DNA from: Armigeres subalbatus
Taxonomy: Eukaryota > Arthropoda > Insecta > Diptera > Culicidae
Direction: 5' to 3'
DNA length: 64,000 bases
NCBI RefSeq assembly: GCF_024139115.2
Contig: NC_085141.1
Location: 43,273,065 to 43,337,064, forward strand
Below, one piece after another: positions 43,288-57,252 of this stretch (position 1 is its first letter; each line of letters opens with the position of its first letter). The translations under genes and the position numbers were made by a program. The notes beneath the pieces were generated by a model. The model worked only from the letters and a program-made list of their open reading frames with translations. It did not search any database and was not told the origin of the DNA.

Positions 43288-46200
43288 TTGAAAAGTTCAA
43301 TTTTTGGAAAAATACCCTCCTGGAATTCACAGAGGCAGCAAAGGACACCCCAATGATGGTGCCTACGGGTGTCATATGTTTGGCTAGGCCAGGGGTTTTG
43401 AGAAAAAAGTATTTAAATATTTGCTATGTTTTCCTTATGATTTCCACTGAAATCGTCTTTGCTCGAACTATTGAAAAGTTCAATTTTTGGAAAAACACCC
43501 TCCTGGAATTCTCAGAGGCAGCAAAGGACACCCCAATGATGGTGCCTACGGGTTTCATATGTTTGGCTAGGCCAGGGGTTTTGAGAAAAAAGTGTTTGAA
43601 TATTTGCTAATTTTCCTCATATTTTCTACTGAAATCGTCTTTGCTCGAACTATTGAAAAGTTCAATTTTTGGAAAAACACCCTCCTGGAATTCACAGAGG
43701 CAGCAAAGGATACCCCAATGATGGAGCCTACGGGTGTCATATGTTTGGCTAGGCCAGGAGTTTTGAGAAAAAAGTGTTTAAATTTTTGCTATTTTTCCTC
43801 ATGATTTCCACTGAAATCGTCTTTGCTCGAACCATTGAAAAGTTCAATTTTTGGAAAAACACCCTCCTGGAATTCACAGAGGCAGCAAAGGACACCCCAA
43901 TGATGGTGCCTACGGGTGTCATATGTTTGGCTAGGCCAGGGGTTTTGAGAAAAAAGTGTTTGAATATTTGCTATTTTTCCTCATATTTTCCACTGAAATC
44001 GTCTTTGCTCGAACTATTGAAAAGTTCAATTTTTGGAAAAACACCCTCCTGGAATTCACAGAGGCAGCAAAGGACACCCCAATGATGGTGCCTACGGGTG
44101 TCATATGTTTGGCTAGGCCAGGGGTTTTGAGAAAAAAGTGTTTGAATATTTGCTATTTTTCCTCATATTTTCCACTGAAATCGTCTTTGCTCGAACTATT
44201 GAAAAGTTCAATTTTTGGAAAAACACCCTCCTGGAATTCACAGAGGCAGCAAAGGACACCCCAATGATGGTGCCTACGGGTGTCATATGTTTGGCTAGGC
44301 CAGGGGTTTTGAGAAAAAAGTGTTTGAATATTTGCAAATTTTCCTCATATTTTCCACTGAAACCGTCTTTGCTCGAACTATTGAAAAGTTCAATTTTGGA
44401 AAAACACCTCCTGGAATTCACAGAGGCAGCAAAGGACACCCCAATGATGGTGCCTACGGGTGTCGTATGTTTGGCTAGTCCAGGGTTTTGAGAAAAAGTG
44501 TTTGAATATTTGCAAATTTTCCTCATATTTTCCACTGAAATCGTCTTTGCTCGAACTATTGAAAAGTTCAATTTTGGAAAAACACCCTCCTGGAATTCAC
44601 CGAGGCAGCCAAGGACACCCCAATGATGGTGCCTACGGGTGTCATATGTTTGGCTAGGCCAGGGTTTTGAGAAAAAAGCGTTTGAATATTTGCTAATTTT
44701 CGTCATATTTTCCACTGAAATCGTCTTTGCTCGAACCATTGAAAAGTTCAATTTTGGAAAAACACCCTCCTGGAATTCACAGAGGCAGCAAAGGACACCC
44801 CAATGATGGTGCCTACGGGTGTCATATGTTTGGCTAGGCCAGGGTTTTGAGAAAAAGCGTTTGAATATTTGCTAATTTTCCTCATGATTTCCACTGAAAT
44901 CGTCTTTGCTCGAACCATTGAAAAGTTCAATTTTGGAAAAACACCCTCCTGGAATTCACAGAGGCAGCAAAGGACACCCCAATGATGGTGCCTACGGGTG
45001 TCATATGTTTGGCTAGGCCAGGGGTTTTGAGAAAAAAGCGTTTGAATATTTGCTAATTTTCGTCATATTTTCCACTGAAATCGTCTTTGCTCGAACCATT
45101 GAAAAGTTCAATTTTTGGAAAAACACCCTCCTGGAATTCACAGAGGCAGCAAAGGACACCCCAATGATGGTGCCTACGGGTTTCATATGTTTGGCTAGGC
45201 CAGGGGTTTTGAGAAAAAAGCGTTTGAATATTTGCTAATTTTCCTCATGATTTCCACTGAAATCGTCTTTGCTCGAACTATTGAAAAGTTCAATTTTTGG
45301 AAAAACACCCTCCTGGAATTCTCAGAGGCAGCAAAGGAAACCCCAATGATGGTGCCTACGGGTTTCATATGTTTGGCTAGGCCAGGGGTTTTGAGAAAAA
45401 AGTGTTTGAATATTTGCAAATTTTCCTCATATTTTCTACTGAAATCGTCTTTGCTCGAACTATTGAAAAGTTCAATTTTTGGAAAAACACCCTCCTGGAA
45501 TTCACAGAGGCAGCAAAGGATACCCCAATGATGGAGCCTACGGGTGTCATATGTTTGGCTAGGCCAGGAGTTTTGAGAAAAAAGTGTTTAAATTTTTGCT
45601 ATTTTTCCTCATGATTTCCACTGAAATCGTCTTTGCTCGAACCATTGAAAAGTTCAATTTTTGGAAAAACACCCTCCTGGAATTCACAGAGGCAGCAAAG
45701 GACACCCCAATGATGGTGCCTACGGGTATCATATGTTTGGCTAGGCCAGGGGTTTTGAGAACAAAGCGTTTGAACATTTGCCCTTTTTCCTCACATTTTC
45801 CACCGAAATCGTCTTTGCTCGAACTATTGAAAAGTTCAATTTTGGAAAAACACCCTCCTGGAATTCACAGAGGCAGCAAAGGACACCCCAATGATGGTGC
45901 CTACGGGTGTCATATGTTTGGCTAGGCCAGGGTTTTGAGAAAAAGTGTTTGAATATTTGCAAATTTTCCTCATATTTTCCACTGAAACCGTCTTTGCTCG
46001 AACTATTGAAAAGTTCAATTTTGGAAAAACACCCTCCTGGAATTCACAGAGGCAGCAAAGGACACCCCAATGATGGTGCCTACGGGTGTCGTATGTTTGG
46101 CTAGTCCAGGGTTTTGAGAAAAAGTGTTTGAATATTTGCAAATTTTCCTCATATTTTCCACTGAAATCGTCTTTGCTCGAACTATTGAAAAGTTCAATTT

Positions 46201-49200
46201 TGGAAAAACACCCTCCTGGAATTCACAGAGGCAGCAAAGGACACCCCAATGATGGTGCCTACGGGTGTCATATGTTTGGCTAGGCCAGGGTTTTGAGAAA
46301 AAGCGTTTGAATATTTGCTAATTTTCGTCATATTTTCCACTGAAATCGTCTTTGCTCGAACCATTGAAAAGTTCAATTTTTGGAAAAACACCCTCCTGGA
46401 ATTCACAGAGGCAGCAAAGGACACCCCAATGATGGTGCCTACGGGTTTCATATGTTTGGCTAGGCCAGGGTTTTGAGAAAAGCGTTTGAATATTTGCTAA
46501 TTTTCCTCATGATTTCCACTGAAATCGTCTTTGCTCGAACTATTGAAAAGTTCAATTTTTGGAAAAACACCCTCCTGGAATTCACAGAGGCAGCAAAGGA
46601 CACCCCAATGATGGTGCCTACGGGTGTCATATGTTTGGCTAGGCCAGGGGTTTTGAGAAAAAAGCGTTTGAATATTTGCTAATTTTCCTCATGATTTCCA
46701 CTGAAATCGTCTTTGCTCGAACTATTGAAAAGTTCAATTTTTGGAAAAACACCCTCCTGGAATTCACAGAGGCAGCAAAGGACACCCCAATGATGGTGCC
46801 TACGGGTGTCATATGTTTGGCTAGGCCAGGGGTTTTGAGAAAAAAGTGTTTGAATATTTGCTAATTTTCGTCATATTTTCCACTGAAATCGTCTTTGCTC
46901 GAACTATTGAAAAGTTCAATTTTTGGAAAAACACCCTCCTGGAATTCACAGAGGCAGCAAAGGACACCCCAATGATGGTGCCTACGGGTGTCATATGTTT
47001 GGCTAGGCCAGGGGTTTTGAGAAAAAAGCGTTTGAATATTTGCTAATTTTCCTCATATTTTCCACTGAAATCGTCTTTGCTCGAACTATTGAAAAGTTCA
47101 ATTTTTGGAAAAACACCCTCCTGGAATTCACAGAGGCAGCAAAGGACACCCCAATGATGGTGCCTACGGGTGTCATATGTTTGGCTAGGCCAGGGGTTTT
47201 GAGAAAAAAGCGTTTGAATATTTGCTAATTTTCGTCATATTTTCCACTGAAATCGTCTTTGCTCGAACCATTGAAAAGTTCAATTTTTGGAAAAACACCC
47301 TCCTGGAATTCACAGAGGCAGCAAAGGACACCCCAATGATGGTGCCTACGGGTTTCATATGTTTGGCTAGGCCAGGGGTTTTGAGAAAAAAGTGTTTGAA
47401 TATTTGCAAATTTTCCTCATATTTTCTACTGAAATCGTCTTTGCTCGAACTATTGAAAAGTTCAATTTTTGGAAAAACACCCTCCTGGAATTCACAGAGG
47501 CAGCAAAGGATACCCCAATGATGGAGCCTACGGGTGTCATATGTTTGGCTAGGCCAGGGGTTTTGAGAAAAAAGTGTTTGAATATTTGCAAATTTTCCTC
47601 ATATTTTCCACTGAAACCGTCTTTGCTCGAACTATTGAAAAGTTCAATTTTTGGAAAAACACCCTCCTGGAATTCACAGAGGCAGCAAAGGACACCCCAA
47701 TGATGGTGCCTACGGGTGTCATATGTTTGGCTAGGCCAGGGGTTTTGAGAAAAAAGCGTTTGAATATTTGCTAATTTTCGTCATATTTTCCACTGAAATC
47801 GTCTTTGCTCGAACCATTGAAAAGTTCAATTTTTGGAAAAACACCCTCCTGGAATTCACAGAGGCAGCAAAGGACACCCCAATGATGGTGCCTACGGGTT
47901 TCATATGTTTGGCTAGGCCAGGGGTTTTGAGAAAAAAGTGTTTGAATATTTGCAAATTTTCCTCATATTTTCCACTGAAATCGTCTTTGCTCGAACTATT
48001 GAAAAGTTCAATTTTGGAAAAACACCTCCTGGAATTCACAGAGGCAGCAAAGGACACCCCAATGATGGTGCCTACGGGTGTCATATGTTTGGCTAGGCCA
48101 GGAGTTTTGAGAAAAAGTGTTTGAATATTTGCTATTTTTCCTCATATTTTCCACTGAAATCGTCTTTGCTCGAACCATTGAAAAGTTCAATTTTGGAAAA
48201 ACACCCTCCTGGAATTCACAGAGGCAGCAAAGGACACCCCAATGATGGTGCCTACGGGGGTCATATGTTTGGCTGGGCCAGGAGAGATAAGAAAAAGTGT
48301 TTGAATATTTGCTAATTTTCCTCATATTTTCCACTGAAATCGTCTTTGCTCGAACTATTGAAAAGTTCAATTTTTGGAAAAACACCCTCCTGGAATTCAC
48401 AGAGGCAGCAAAGGACACCCCAATGATGGTGCCTACGGGTGTCATATGTTTGGCTAGGCCAGGGGTTTTGAGAAAAAAGTGTTTGAATATTTGCAAATTT
48501 TCCTCATATTTTCCACTGAAACCGTCTTTGCTCGAACTATTGAAAAGTTCAATTTTGGAAAAACACCTCCTGGAATTCACAGAGGCAGCAAAGGACACCC
48601 CAATGATGGTGCCTACGGGTGTCATATGTTTGGCTAGGCCAGGGGTTTTGAGAAAAAGTGTTTGAATATTTGCTAATTTTCCTCATATTTTCCACTGAAA
48701 TCGTCTTTGCTCGAACTATTGAAAAGTTCAATTTTGGAAAAACACCCTCCTGGAATTCACAGAGGCAGCAAAGGACACCCCAATGATGTTGCCTACGGGC
48801 GCCAGATGTCTGCCTAGGCCAGGGGTTTTGAGAAAACAGCGTTTGAATATTTGCTAATTTTCCTGATATTTTCGAGAGATATCGTCTTTGCTCGAACTAT
48901 TGCCAAGTTCACTTTTTGGAAAAACACCCTCCTGGAATTCACAGAGGCAGCAAAGGACACCCCAATGATGGTGCCTACGGGTGTCATATATTTGGCTAGG
49001 CCAGGGGTTTCGAGAAAAAAGTGTTTGAATATTTGCTAATTTTCCTCATATTTTCCACTGAAATCGTCTTTGCTCGAACTATTGAAAAGTTCAATTTTTG
49101 GAAAAACACCCTCCTGGAATTCACAGAGGCAGCAAAGGACACCCCAATGATGGTGCCTACGGGTGTCATATGTTTGGCTAGGCCAGGGGTTTTGAGAAAA

Positions 49201-52200
49201 AAGTGTTTGAATATTTGCTAATTTTCCTCATGATTTCCACTGAAATCGTCTTTGCTCGAACTATTGAAAAGTTCAATTTTTGGAAAAACACCCTCCTGGA
49301 ATTCACAGAGGCAGCAAAGGACACCCCAATGATGGTGCCTACGGGTGTCATATGTTTGGCTAGGCCAGGGGTTTTGAGAAAAAAGCGTTTGAATATTTGC
49401 TAATTTTCCTCATGATTTCCACTGAAATCGTCTTTGCTCGAACCATTGAAAAGTTCAATTTTTGGAAAAACACCCTCCTGGAATTCACAGAGGCAACAAA
49501 GGACACCCCAATGATGGTGCCTACGGGTGTCATATGTTTGGCTAGGCCAGGGTTTTGAGAAAAAGCGTTTGAATATTTGCTAATTTTCCTCATGATTTCC
49601 ACTGAAATCGTCTTTGCTCGAACTATTGAAAAGTTCAATTTTGGAAAAACACCCTCCTGGAATTCACAGAGGCAGCAAAGGACACCCCAATGATGGTGCC
49701 TACGGGTGTCATATGTTTGGCTAGGCCAGGGTTTTGAGAAAAAGTGTTTGAATATTTGCTAATTTTCCTCATGATTTCCACTGAAATCGTCTTTGCTCGA
49801 ACTATTGAAAAGTTCAATTTTTGGAAAAACACCCTCCTGGAATTCACAGAGGCAGCAAAGGACACCCCAATGATGGTGCCTACGGGTGTCATATGTTTGG
49901 CTAGGCCAGGGGTTTTGAGAAAAAAGCGTTTGAATATTTGCTAATTTTCCTCATGATTTTCCACTGAAATCGTCTTTGCACCAGCTATTGAAAAGTTTTA
50001 ATTTGGGTACAACACCCTCCTGGAATTCTCAGAGGCAGCAAAGGACACCCCAATGATGGTGCCTACGGGTGTCATATGTTTGGCTAGGCCAGGGGTTTTG
50101 AGAAAAAATGGTTTAAAAATTTGCTAATATTCCTCATGATTTCCACTGAAATCGTCTTTGCTCGAACTATTGAAAAGTTCAATTTTTGGAAAAACACCCT
50201 CCTGGAATTCACAGAGGCAGCAAAGGACACCCCAATGATGGTGCCTACGGGTGTCATATGTTTGGCTAGGCCAGGGGTTTTGAGAAAAAAGTGTTTGAAT
50301 ATTTGCTAATTTTCCTCATGATTTCCACTGAAATCGTCTTTGCTCGAACTATTGAAAAGTTCAATTTTTGGAAAAACACCCTCCTGGAATTCACAGAGGC
50401 AGCAAAGGACACCCCAATGATGGTGCCTACGGGTGTCATATGTTTGGCTAGGCCAGGAGTTTTGAGAAAAGTGTTTAAATATTTGCTAATTTTCCTCATG
50501 ATTTCCACTGAAATCGTCTTTGCTCGAACTATTGAAAAGTTCAATTTTTGGAAAAACACCCTCCTGGAATTCACAGAGGCAGCAAAGGACACCCCAATGA
50601 TGGTGCCTACGGGTGTCATATGTTTGGCTAGGCCAGGGGTTTTGAGAAAAAAGTGTTTAAATATTTGCTAATTTTCCTCATGATTTCCACTGAAATCGTC
50701 TTTGCTCGAACTATTGAAAAGTTCAATTTTTGGAAAAACACCCTCCTGGAATTCACAGAGGCAGCAAAGGACACCCCAATGATGGTGCCTACGGGTGTCA
50801 TATGTTTGGCTAGGCCAGGGGTTTTGAGAAAAAAGTGTTTAAATATTTGCTATTTTTCCTCATGATTTCCACTGAAATCGTCTTTGCTCGAACTATTGAA
50901 AAGTTCAATTTTTGGAAAAACACCCTCCTGGAATTCACAGAGGCAGCAAAGGACACCCCAATGATGGTGCCTACGGGTGTCATATGTTTGGCTAGGCCAG
51001 GGGTTTTGAGAAAAAAGTGTTTGAATATTTGCTAATTTTCCTCATGATTTCCACTGAAATCGTCAGTGCTCGAACTATTGAAAAGTTCAATTTTTGGAAA
51101 AACACCCTCCTGGAATTCACAGAGGCAGCAAAGGACACCCCAATGATGGTGCCTACGGGTGTCATATGTTTGGCTAGGCCAGGGGTTTTGAGAAAAAAGT
51201 GTTTGAATATTTGTTAATTTTCCTCATGATTTCCACTGAAATCGTCAGTGCTCGAACTATTGAAAAGTTCAATTTTTGGAAAACACCCTCCTGGAATTCA
51301 CAGAGGCAGCAAAGCACACCCCAGTGATGGTGCCTATGGGTGTCATATGTTTGGCTAGGTCAGGGGTTTTGAAACAAAAGTGTTTAAATATTTGATATTT
51401 TTCCTCACGATTTCCACTGCAACCGACAGTGCTCGAACTATTGAAAAGTTCAATTTTTGGAAAACACCCTCCTGGAATTCACAGAGGCAGCAAAGCACAC
51501 CCCAATACTGGTGCCTACAGGTATCATATGTTTGGCTAGGCTAGGAGTTTTGAGAAAAAGTGTTTAAATATTTGCTATTTTTCCTCATGATTTCCACTGA
51601 AATCGTCTTGGCTCGAACTATTGGAAAGTTCAATTTTTGGAATTCACAGAGGCAGCAAAGGACACTCCAATGATGGTGCCCACGGGTGTCATATGTTTGG
51701 CTAGGCCAGGGGTTTTGAGAAAAAAGTGTTTGAATATTTGCTAATTTTCCTCATGATTTCCACTGAAATCGTCAGTGCTCGAACTATTGAAAAGTTCAAT
51801 TTTTGGAAAAACACCCTCCTGGAATTCACAGAGGCAGCAAAGGACACCCCAATGATGGTGCCTACGGGTGTCATATGTTTGGCTAGGCCAGGGGTTTTGA
51901 GAAAAAAGTGTTTAAATATTTGCTAATTTTCCTCATGATTTCCACCGAAATCGTCAGTGCTCGAACTATTGAAAAGTTCAATTTTTGGAAAAACACCCTC
52001 CTGGAATTCACAGAGGCAGCAAAGGACACCCCAATGATGGTGCCTACGGGTGTCATATGTTTGGCTAGGCCAGGGGTTTTGAGAAAAAAGTGTTTAAATA
52101 TTTGCTAATTTTCCTCATGATTTCCACTGAAATCGTCTTTGCTCGAACCATTGAAAAGTTCAATTTTTGGAAAAACACCCTCCTGGAATTCACAGAGGCA

Positions 52201-55200
52201 GCAAAGGACACCCCAATGATGGTGCCTACGGGTGTCATATGTTTGGCTAGGCCAGGGTTTTGAGAAAAAGTGTTTAAATATTTGCTAATTTTCCTTCATG
52301 ATTTCCACCGAAATCGTCAGTGCTCGAACTATTGAAAAGTTCAATTTTGGAAAAACACCCTCCTGGAATTCACAGAGGCAGCAAAGGACACCCCAATGAT
52401 GGTGCCTACGGGTGTCATATGTTTGGCTAGGCCAGGGTTTTGAGAAAAAAGTGTTTAAATATTTGCTAATTTTCCTCATGATTTCCACCGAAATCGTCAG
52501 TGCTCGAACTATTGAAAAGTTCAATTTTGGAAAAACACCCTCCTGGAATTCACAGAGGCAGCAAAGGACACCCCAATGATGGTGCCTACGGGTGTCATAT
52601 GTTTGGCTAGGCCAGGGTTTTGAGAAAAAGTGTTTAAATATTTGCTATTTTCTCTCATGATTTCCACTGAAATCGTCTTTGCTCGAACTATTGAAAAGTT
52701 CAATTTTGGAAAAACACCCTCCTGGAATTCACAGAGGCAGCAAAGGACACCCCAATGATGGTGCCTACGGGTGTCATATGTTTGGCTAGGCCAGGGGTTT
52801 TGAGAAAAAAGTGTTTAAATATTTGCTATTTTCTCTCATGATTTCCACTGAAATCGTCTTTGCTCGAACTATTGAAAAGTTCAATTTTTGGAAAAACACC
52901 CTCCTGGAATTCACAGAGGCAGCAAAGGACACCCCAATGATGGTGCCTACGGGTGTCATATGTTTGGCTAGGCCAGGGGTTTTGAGAAAAAAGTGTTTAA
53001 ATATTTGCTAATTTTCCTCATGATTTCCACCGAAATCGTCAGTGCTCGAACTATTGAAAAGTTCAATTTTTGGAAAAACACCCTCCTGGAATTCACAGAG
53101 GCAGCAAAGGACACCCCAATGATGGTGCCTACGGGTGTCATATGTTTGGCTAGGCCAGGGGTTTTGCGAAAAAGTGTTTAAATATTTGCTAATTTTCCTC
53201 ATGATTTCCACCGAAATCGTCAGTGCTCGAACTATTAAAAAGTTCAATTTGTGGAAAAACACCCTCCTGGAAGTCACAGAGGCAGCAAAGGACACCCCAA
53301 TGATGGTGCCTACGGGTGTCATATGTTTGGCTAGGCCAGGGTTTTGAGAAAAAGTGTTTAAATATTTGCTAATTTTCCTCATGATTTCCACCGAAATCGT
53401 CAGTGCTCGAACTATTGAAAAGTTCAATTTTGGAAAAACACCCTCCTGGAATTCACAGAGGCAGCAAAGGACACCCCAATGATGGTGCCTACGGGTGTCA
53501 TATGTTTGGCTAGGCCAGGGTTTTGAGAAAAAAGTATTTAAATATTTGCCATGTTTTCCTTATGATTTCCACTGAAATCGTCTTTGCTCGAACTATTGAA
53601 AAGTTCAATTTTTGGAAAAACACCCTCCTGGAATTCACAGAGGCAGCAGAGGACACCCCAATGATGGTGCCTACGGGTGTCATATGTTTGGCTAGGCCAG
53701 GGGTTTTGAGAAAAAAGTGTTTAAATATTTGCTATTTTTTCTCATGATTTCCACTGAAATCGTCTTTGCTCGAACTATTGAAAAGTTCAATTTTTGGAAA
53801 AACACCCTCCTGGAATTCACAGAGGCAGCAAAGGACACCCCAATGATGGTGCCTACGGGTGTCATATGTTTGGCTAGGCCAGGGGTTTTGAGAAAAAAGT
53901 GTTTAAATATTTGCTAATTTTCCTCATGATTTCCACCGAAATCGTCAGTGCTCGAACTATTGAAAAGTTCAATTTTTGGAAAAACACCCTCCTGGAATTC
54001 ACAGAGGCAGCAAAGGACACCCCAATGATGGTGCCTACGGGTGTCATATGTTTGGCTAGGCCAGGGGTTTTGAGAAAAAGTGTTTAAATATTTGCTAATT
54101 TTCCTCATGATTTCCACCGAAATCGTCAGTGCTCGAACTATTGAAAAGTTCAATTTTTGGAAAAACACCCTCCTGGAATTCACAGAGGCAGCAAAGGACA
54201 CCCCAATGATGGTGCCTACGGGTGTCATATGTTTGGCTAGGCCAGGGGTTTTGAGAAAAAAGTATTTAAATATTTGCCATGTTTTCCTTATGATTTCCAC
54301 TGAAATCGTCTTTGCTCGAACTATTGAAAAGTTCAATTTTTGGAAAAACACCCTCCTGGAATTCACAGAGGCAGCAAAGGACACCCCAATGATGGTGCCT
54401 ACGGGTGTCATATGTTTGGCTAGGCCAGGGGTTTTGAGAAAAAAGTGTTTAAATATTTGCTAATTTTCCTCATGATTTCCACCGAAATCGTCAGTGCTCG
54501 AACTATTGAAAAGTTCAATTTTTGGAAAAACACCCTCCTGGAATTCACAGAGGCAGCAAAGGACACCCCAATGATGGTGCCTACGGGTGTCATATGTTTG
54601 GCTAGGCCAGGGGTTTTGAGAAAAAAGTGTTTAAATATTTGCTAATTTTCCTCATGATTTCCACCGAAATCGTCAGTGCTCGAACTATTGAAAAGTTCAA
54701 TTTTGGAAAAACACCCTCCTGGAATTCACAGAAGCAGCAGAGGACACCCCAATGATGGTGCCTACGGGTGTCATATGTTTGGCTAGGCCAGGGGTTTTGA
54801 GAAAAAGTATTTAAATATTTGCCATGTTTTCCTTATGATTTCCACTGAAGTCGTCTTTGCTCGAACTATTGAAAAGTTCAATTTTTGGAAAAACACCCTC
54901 CTGGAATTCACAGAGGCAGCAAAGGACACCCCAATGATGGTGCCTACGGGTGTCATATGTTTGGCTAGGCCAGGGGTTTTGAGAAGAAAGGGTTTAAATA
55001 TTTGCTATTTTTTCTCATGATTTCCACTGAAATCGTCTTTGCTCGAACTATTGAAAAGTTCAATTTTTGGAAAAACATCCTCCTGGAATTCACAGAGGCA
55101 GCAAAGGACACCCCAATGATGGTGCCTACGGGTGTCATATGTTTGGCTAGGCCAGGGGTTTTGAGAAAAAAGTGTTTAAATATTTGCTAATTTTCCTCAT

Positions 55201-57000
55201 GATTTCCACCGAAATCGTCAGTGCTCGAACTATTGAAAAGTTCAATTTTTGGAAAAGCACCCTCCTGGAATTCACAGAGGCAGCAAAGGACACCCCAATG
55301 AGGGTGCCTACGGGTGTCGTATGTTCGGCTACGCCAGGCGGTTTGAGAAAAAAGTGTTTAAATAGTGTCCAATTTTTCTCATGTTTTCCACCGAAATCGG
55401 CAGTGCTCCAACTATTGAAAAGTTCAATTTTTGGAAAAACACCCTCCTGGAATTCACAGAGGCAGCAAAGGACACCCCAATGATGGTGCCTACGGGTGTC
55501 ATATGTTTGGCTAGGCCAGGGTTTTGAGAAAAAGTGTTTAAATATTTGCTATTTTTCTCATGATTTCCACAGAAATCGTCTTTTCTCGAACTATTGAAAA
55601 GTTCAATTTTGGAAAAACACCCTCCTGGAATTCACAGAGGCAGCAAAGGACACCCCAATGATGGTGCCTACGGGTGTCATATGTTTGGCTAGGCCAGGAG
55701 TTTTGAGAAAAAGTGTTTAAATATTTGCTATTTTTCTCATGATTTCCACTGAAATCGTCTTTGCTCGAACTATTGAAAAGTTCAATTTTTGGAAAAACAT
55801 CCTCCTGGAATTCACAGAGGCAGCAAAGGACACCCCAATGATGGTGCCTACGGGTGTCATATGTTTGGCTAGGCCAGGGGTTTTGAGAAAAAAGTGTTTA
55901 AATATTTGCTAATTTTCCTCATGATTTCCACCGAAATCGTCAGTGCTCGAACTATTGAAAAGTTCAATTTTTGGAAAAACACCCTCCTGGAATTCACAGA
56001 GGCAGCAAAGGACACCCCAATGATGGTGCCTACGGGTGTCATATGTTTGGCTAGGCCAGGGGTTTTGAGAAAAAAGTATTTAAATATTTGCCATGTTTTC
56101 CTTATGATTTCCACTGAAATCGTCTTTGCTCGAACTATTGAAAAGTTCAATTTTGGAAAAACACCTCCTGGAATTCACAGAGGCAGCAAAGGACACCCCA
56201 ATGATGGTGCCTACGGGTGTCATATGTTTGGCTAGGCCAGGGGTTTTGAAACAAAAGTGTTTAAATATTTGATATTTTTCCTCACGATTTCCACTGCAAC
56301 CGACAGTGCTCGAACTATTGAAAAGTTCAATTTTTGGAAAAACACCCTCCTGGAATTCACAGAGGCAGCAAAGCACACCTCAATGATGGTGCCTGCGGGT
56401 GCCATATGTTTGGCTAGGCCAGGAGTTTTGAGAAAAAAAAGTGTTCAAATATTTGCTATTTTTCCTCATGATTTCCACTGAAATCGTCAGTGCTCGAACT
56501 ATTGAAAAGTTCAATTTTTGGAAAACACCCTCCTGGAATTCACAGAGGCAGCAAAGCACACCCCAGTGATGGTGCCTACGGGTGCCATATGTTTGGCTAG
56601 GCTAGGAGTTTTGAGAAAAAAGTGTTTAAATATTTGCCATGTTTTCCTTGTGATTTCCACTGAAATCGTCTTTGCTCGAACTATTGAAAAGTTCAATTTT
56701 TGGAAAAACACCCTCCTGGAATTCACAGAGGCAGCAAAGGACACCCCAATGATGGTGCCTACGGGTGTCATATGTTTGGCTAGGCCAGGGGTTTTGAGAA
56801 AAAAGTGTTTAAATATTTGCTAATTTTCCTCATGATTTCCACCGAAATCGTCAGTGCTCGAACTATTGAAAAGTTCAATTTTTGGAAAAACACCCTCCTG
56901 GAATTCACAGAGGCAGCAAAAGACACCCCAATGATGGTGCCTACGGGTGTCATATGTTTGGCTAGGCCAGGGGTTTTGAGAAAGAAGTGCTTGAATAGTT
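43288..57000 (+). repeat. 182-bp satellite array, right arm, about 75 units
   Basis: The same unit as the left array, inverted. Variants are patchy. cgtctttgctcg dominates the inner part and cgtcagtgctcg appears only beyond about 51,060. A subtype with gccatgttttccttatgatt recurs near 53,540, 54,285, 54,830, 56,095 and 56,640 and once at 43,430. atggagcc marks 43,721, 45,531 and 47,521. gtcgtatgtttggctagtcc marks 44,462 and 46,088. These are traces of block duplication. More diverged units lie at 51,220-51,650, 55,250-55,400 and 56,240-56,620. Confidence 0.95.
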
Positions 57001-57126
57001 GTATCATTGCTGTATTTTATTCAGCAAATTTCCTGCATTGGTCCATATGAATTATGTGTCAAAGAAAACAAGCGTTTACTTTTCTCCGCCGTTCAATTGG
57101 TTGGTGGTCATATTCGCTGGTTCTAG

Positions 57127-57252
57127 CGGACAATGCACTATCGAACAATACTAGCGCGACATTAGCATAATGTAAACAGGATTTTTCACATGCTAATAAC
57201 CGTTTACATTATGTTTATTTCACAACAATTTTATCGGATAGTGCATTGTCCG
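57127..57252. mobile_element. 126-bp MITE at the outer edge of the right arm
   Basis: cggacaatgcactatc (57,127-57,142) is inverted at 57,237-57,252, and ataatgtaaacagg is mirrored by ccgtttacattat. Only one end (cggaaaatgcactatc, 28,651-28,666) survives in the left arm, exactly where the left array begins. The element was therefore present before the arms diverged. Confidence 0.7.

Noticed and set aside
28667..57000. CRISPR-like array
   Set aside because: Whole 182-bp units repeat head to tail with no unique spacers, and the genome is animal.
28743..57050. More than 80 open frames of 60-126 codons (F-EYLLIF..TEAAKDTP-type) in the satellite, with a hydrophobic start
   Set aside because: Each frame is a by-product of the same repeat unit. 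Most open with GTG or TTG rather than ATG, the 182-bp period shifts frame each unit, the antisense strand is equally open, and one-base indels fuse or break frames freely.
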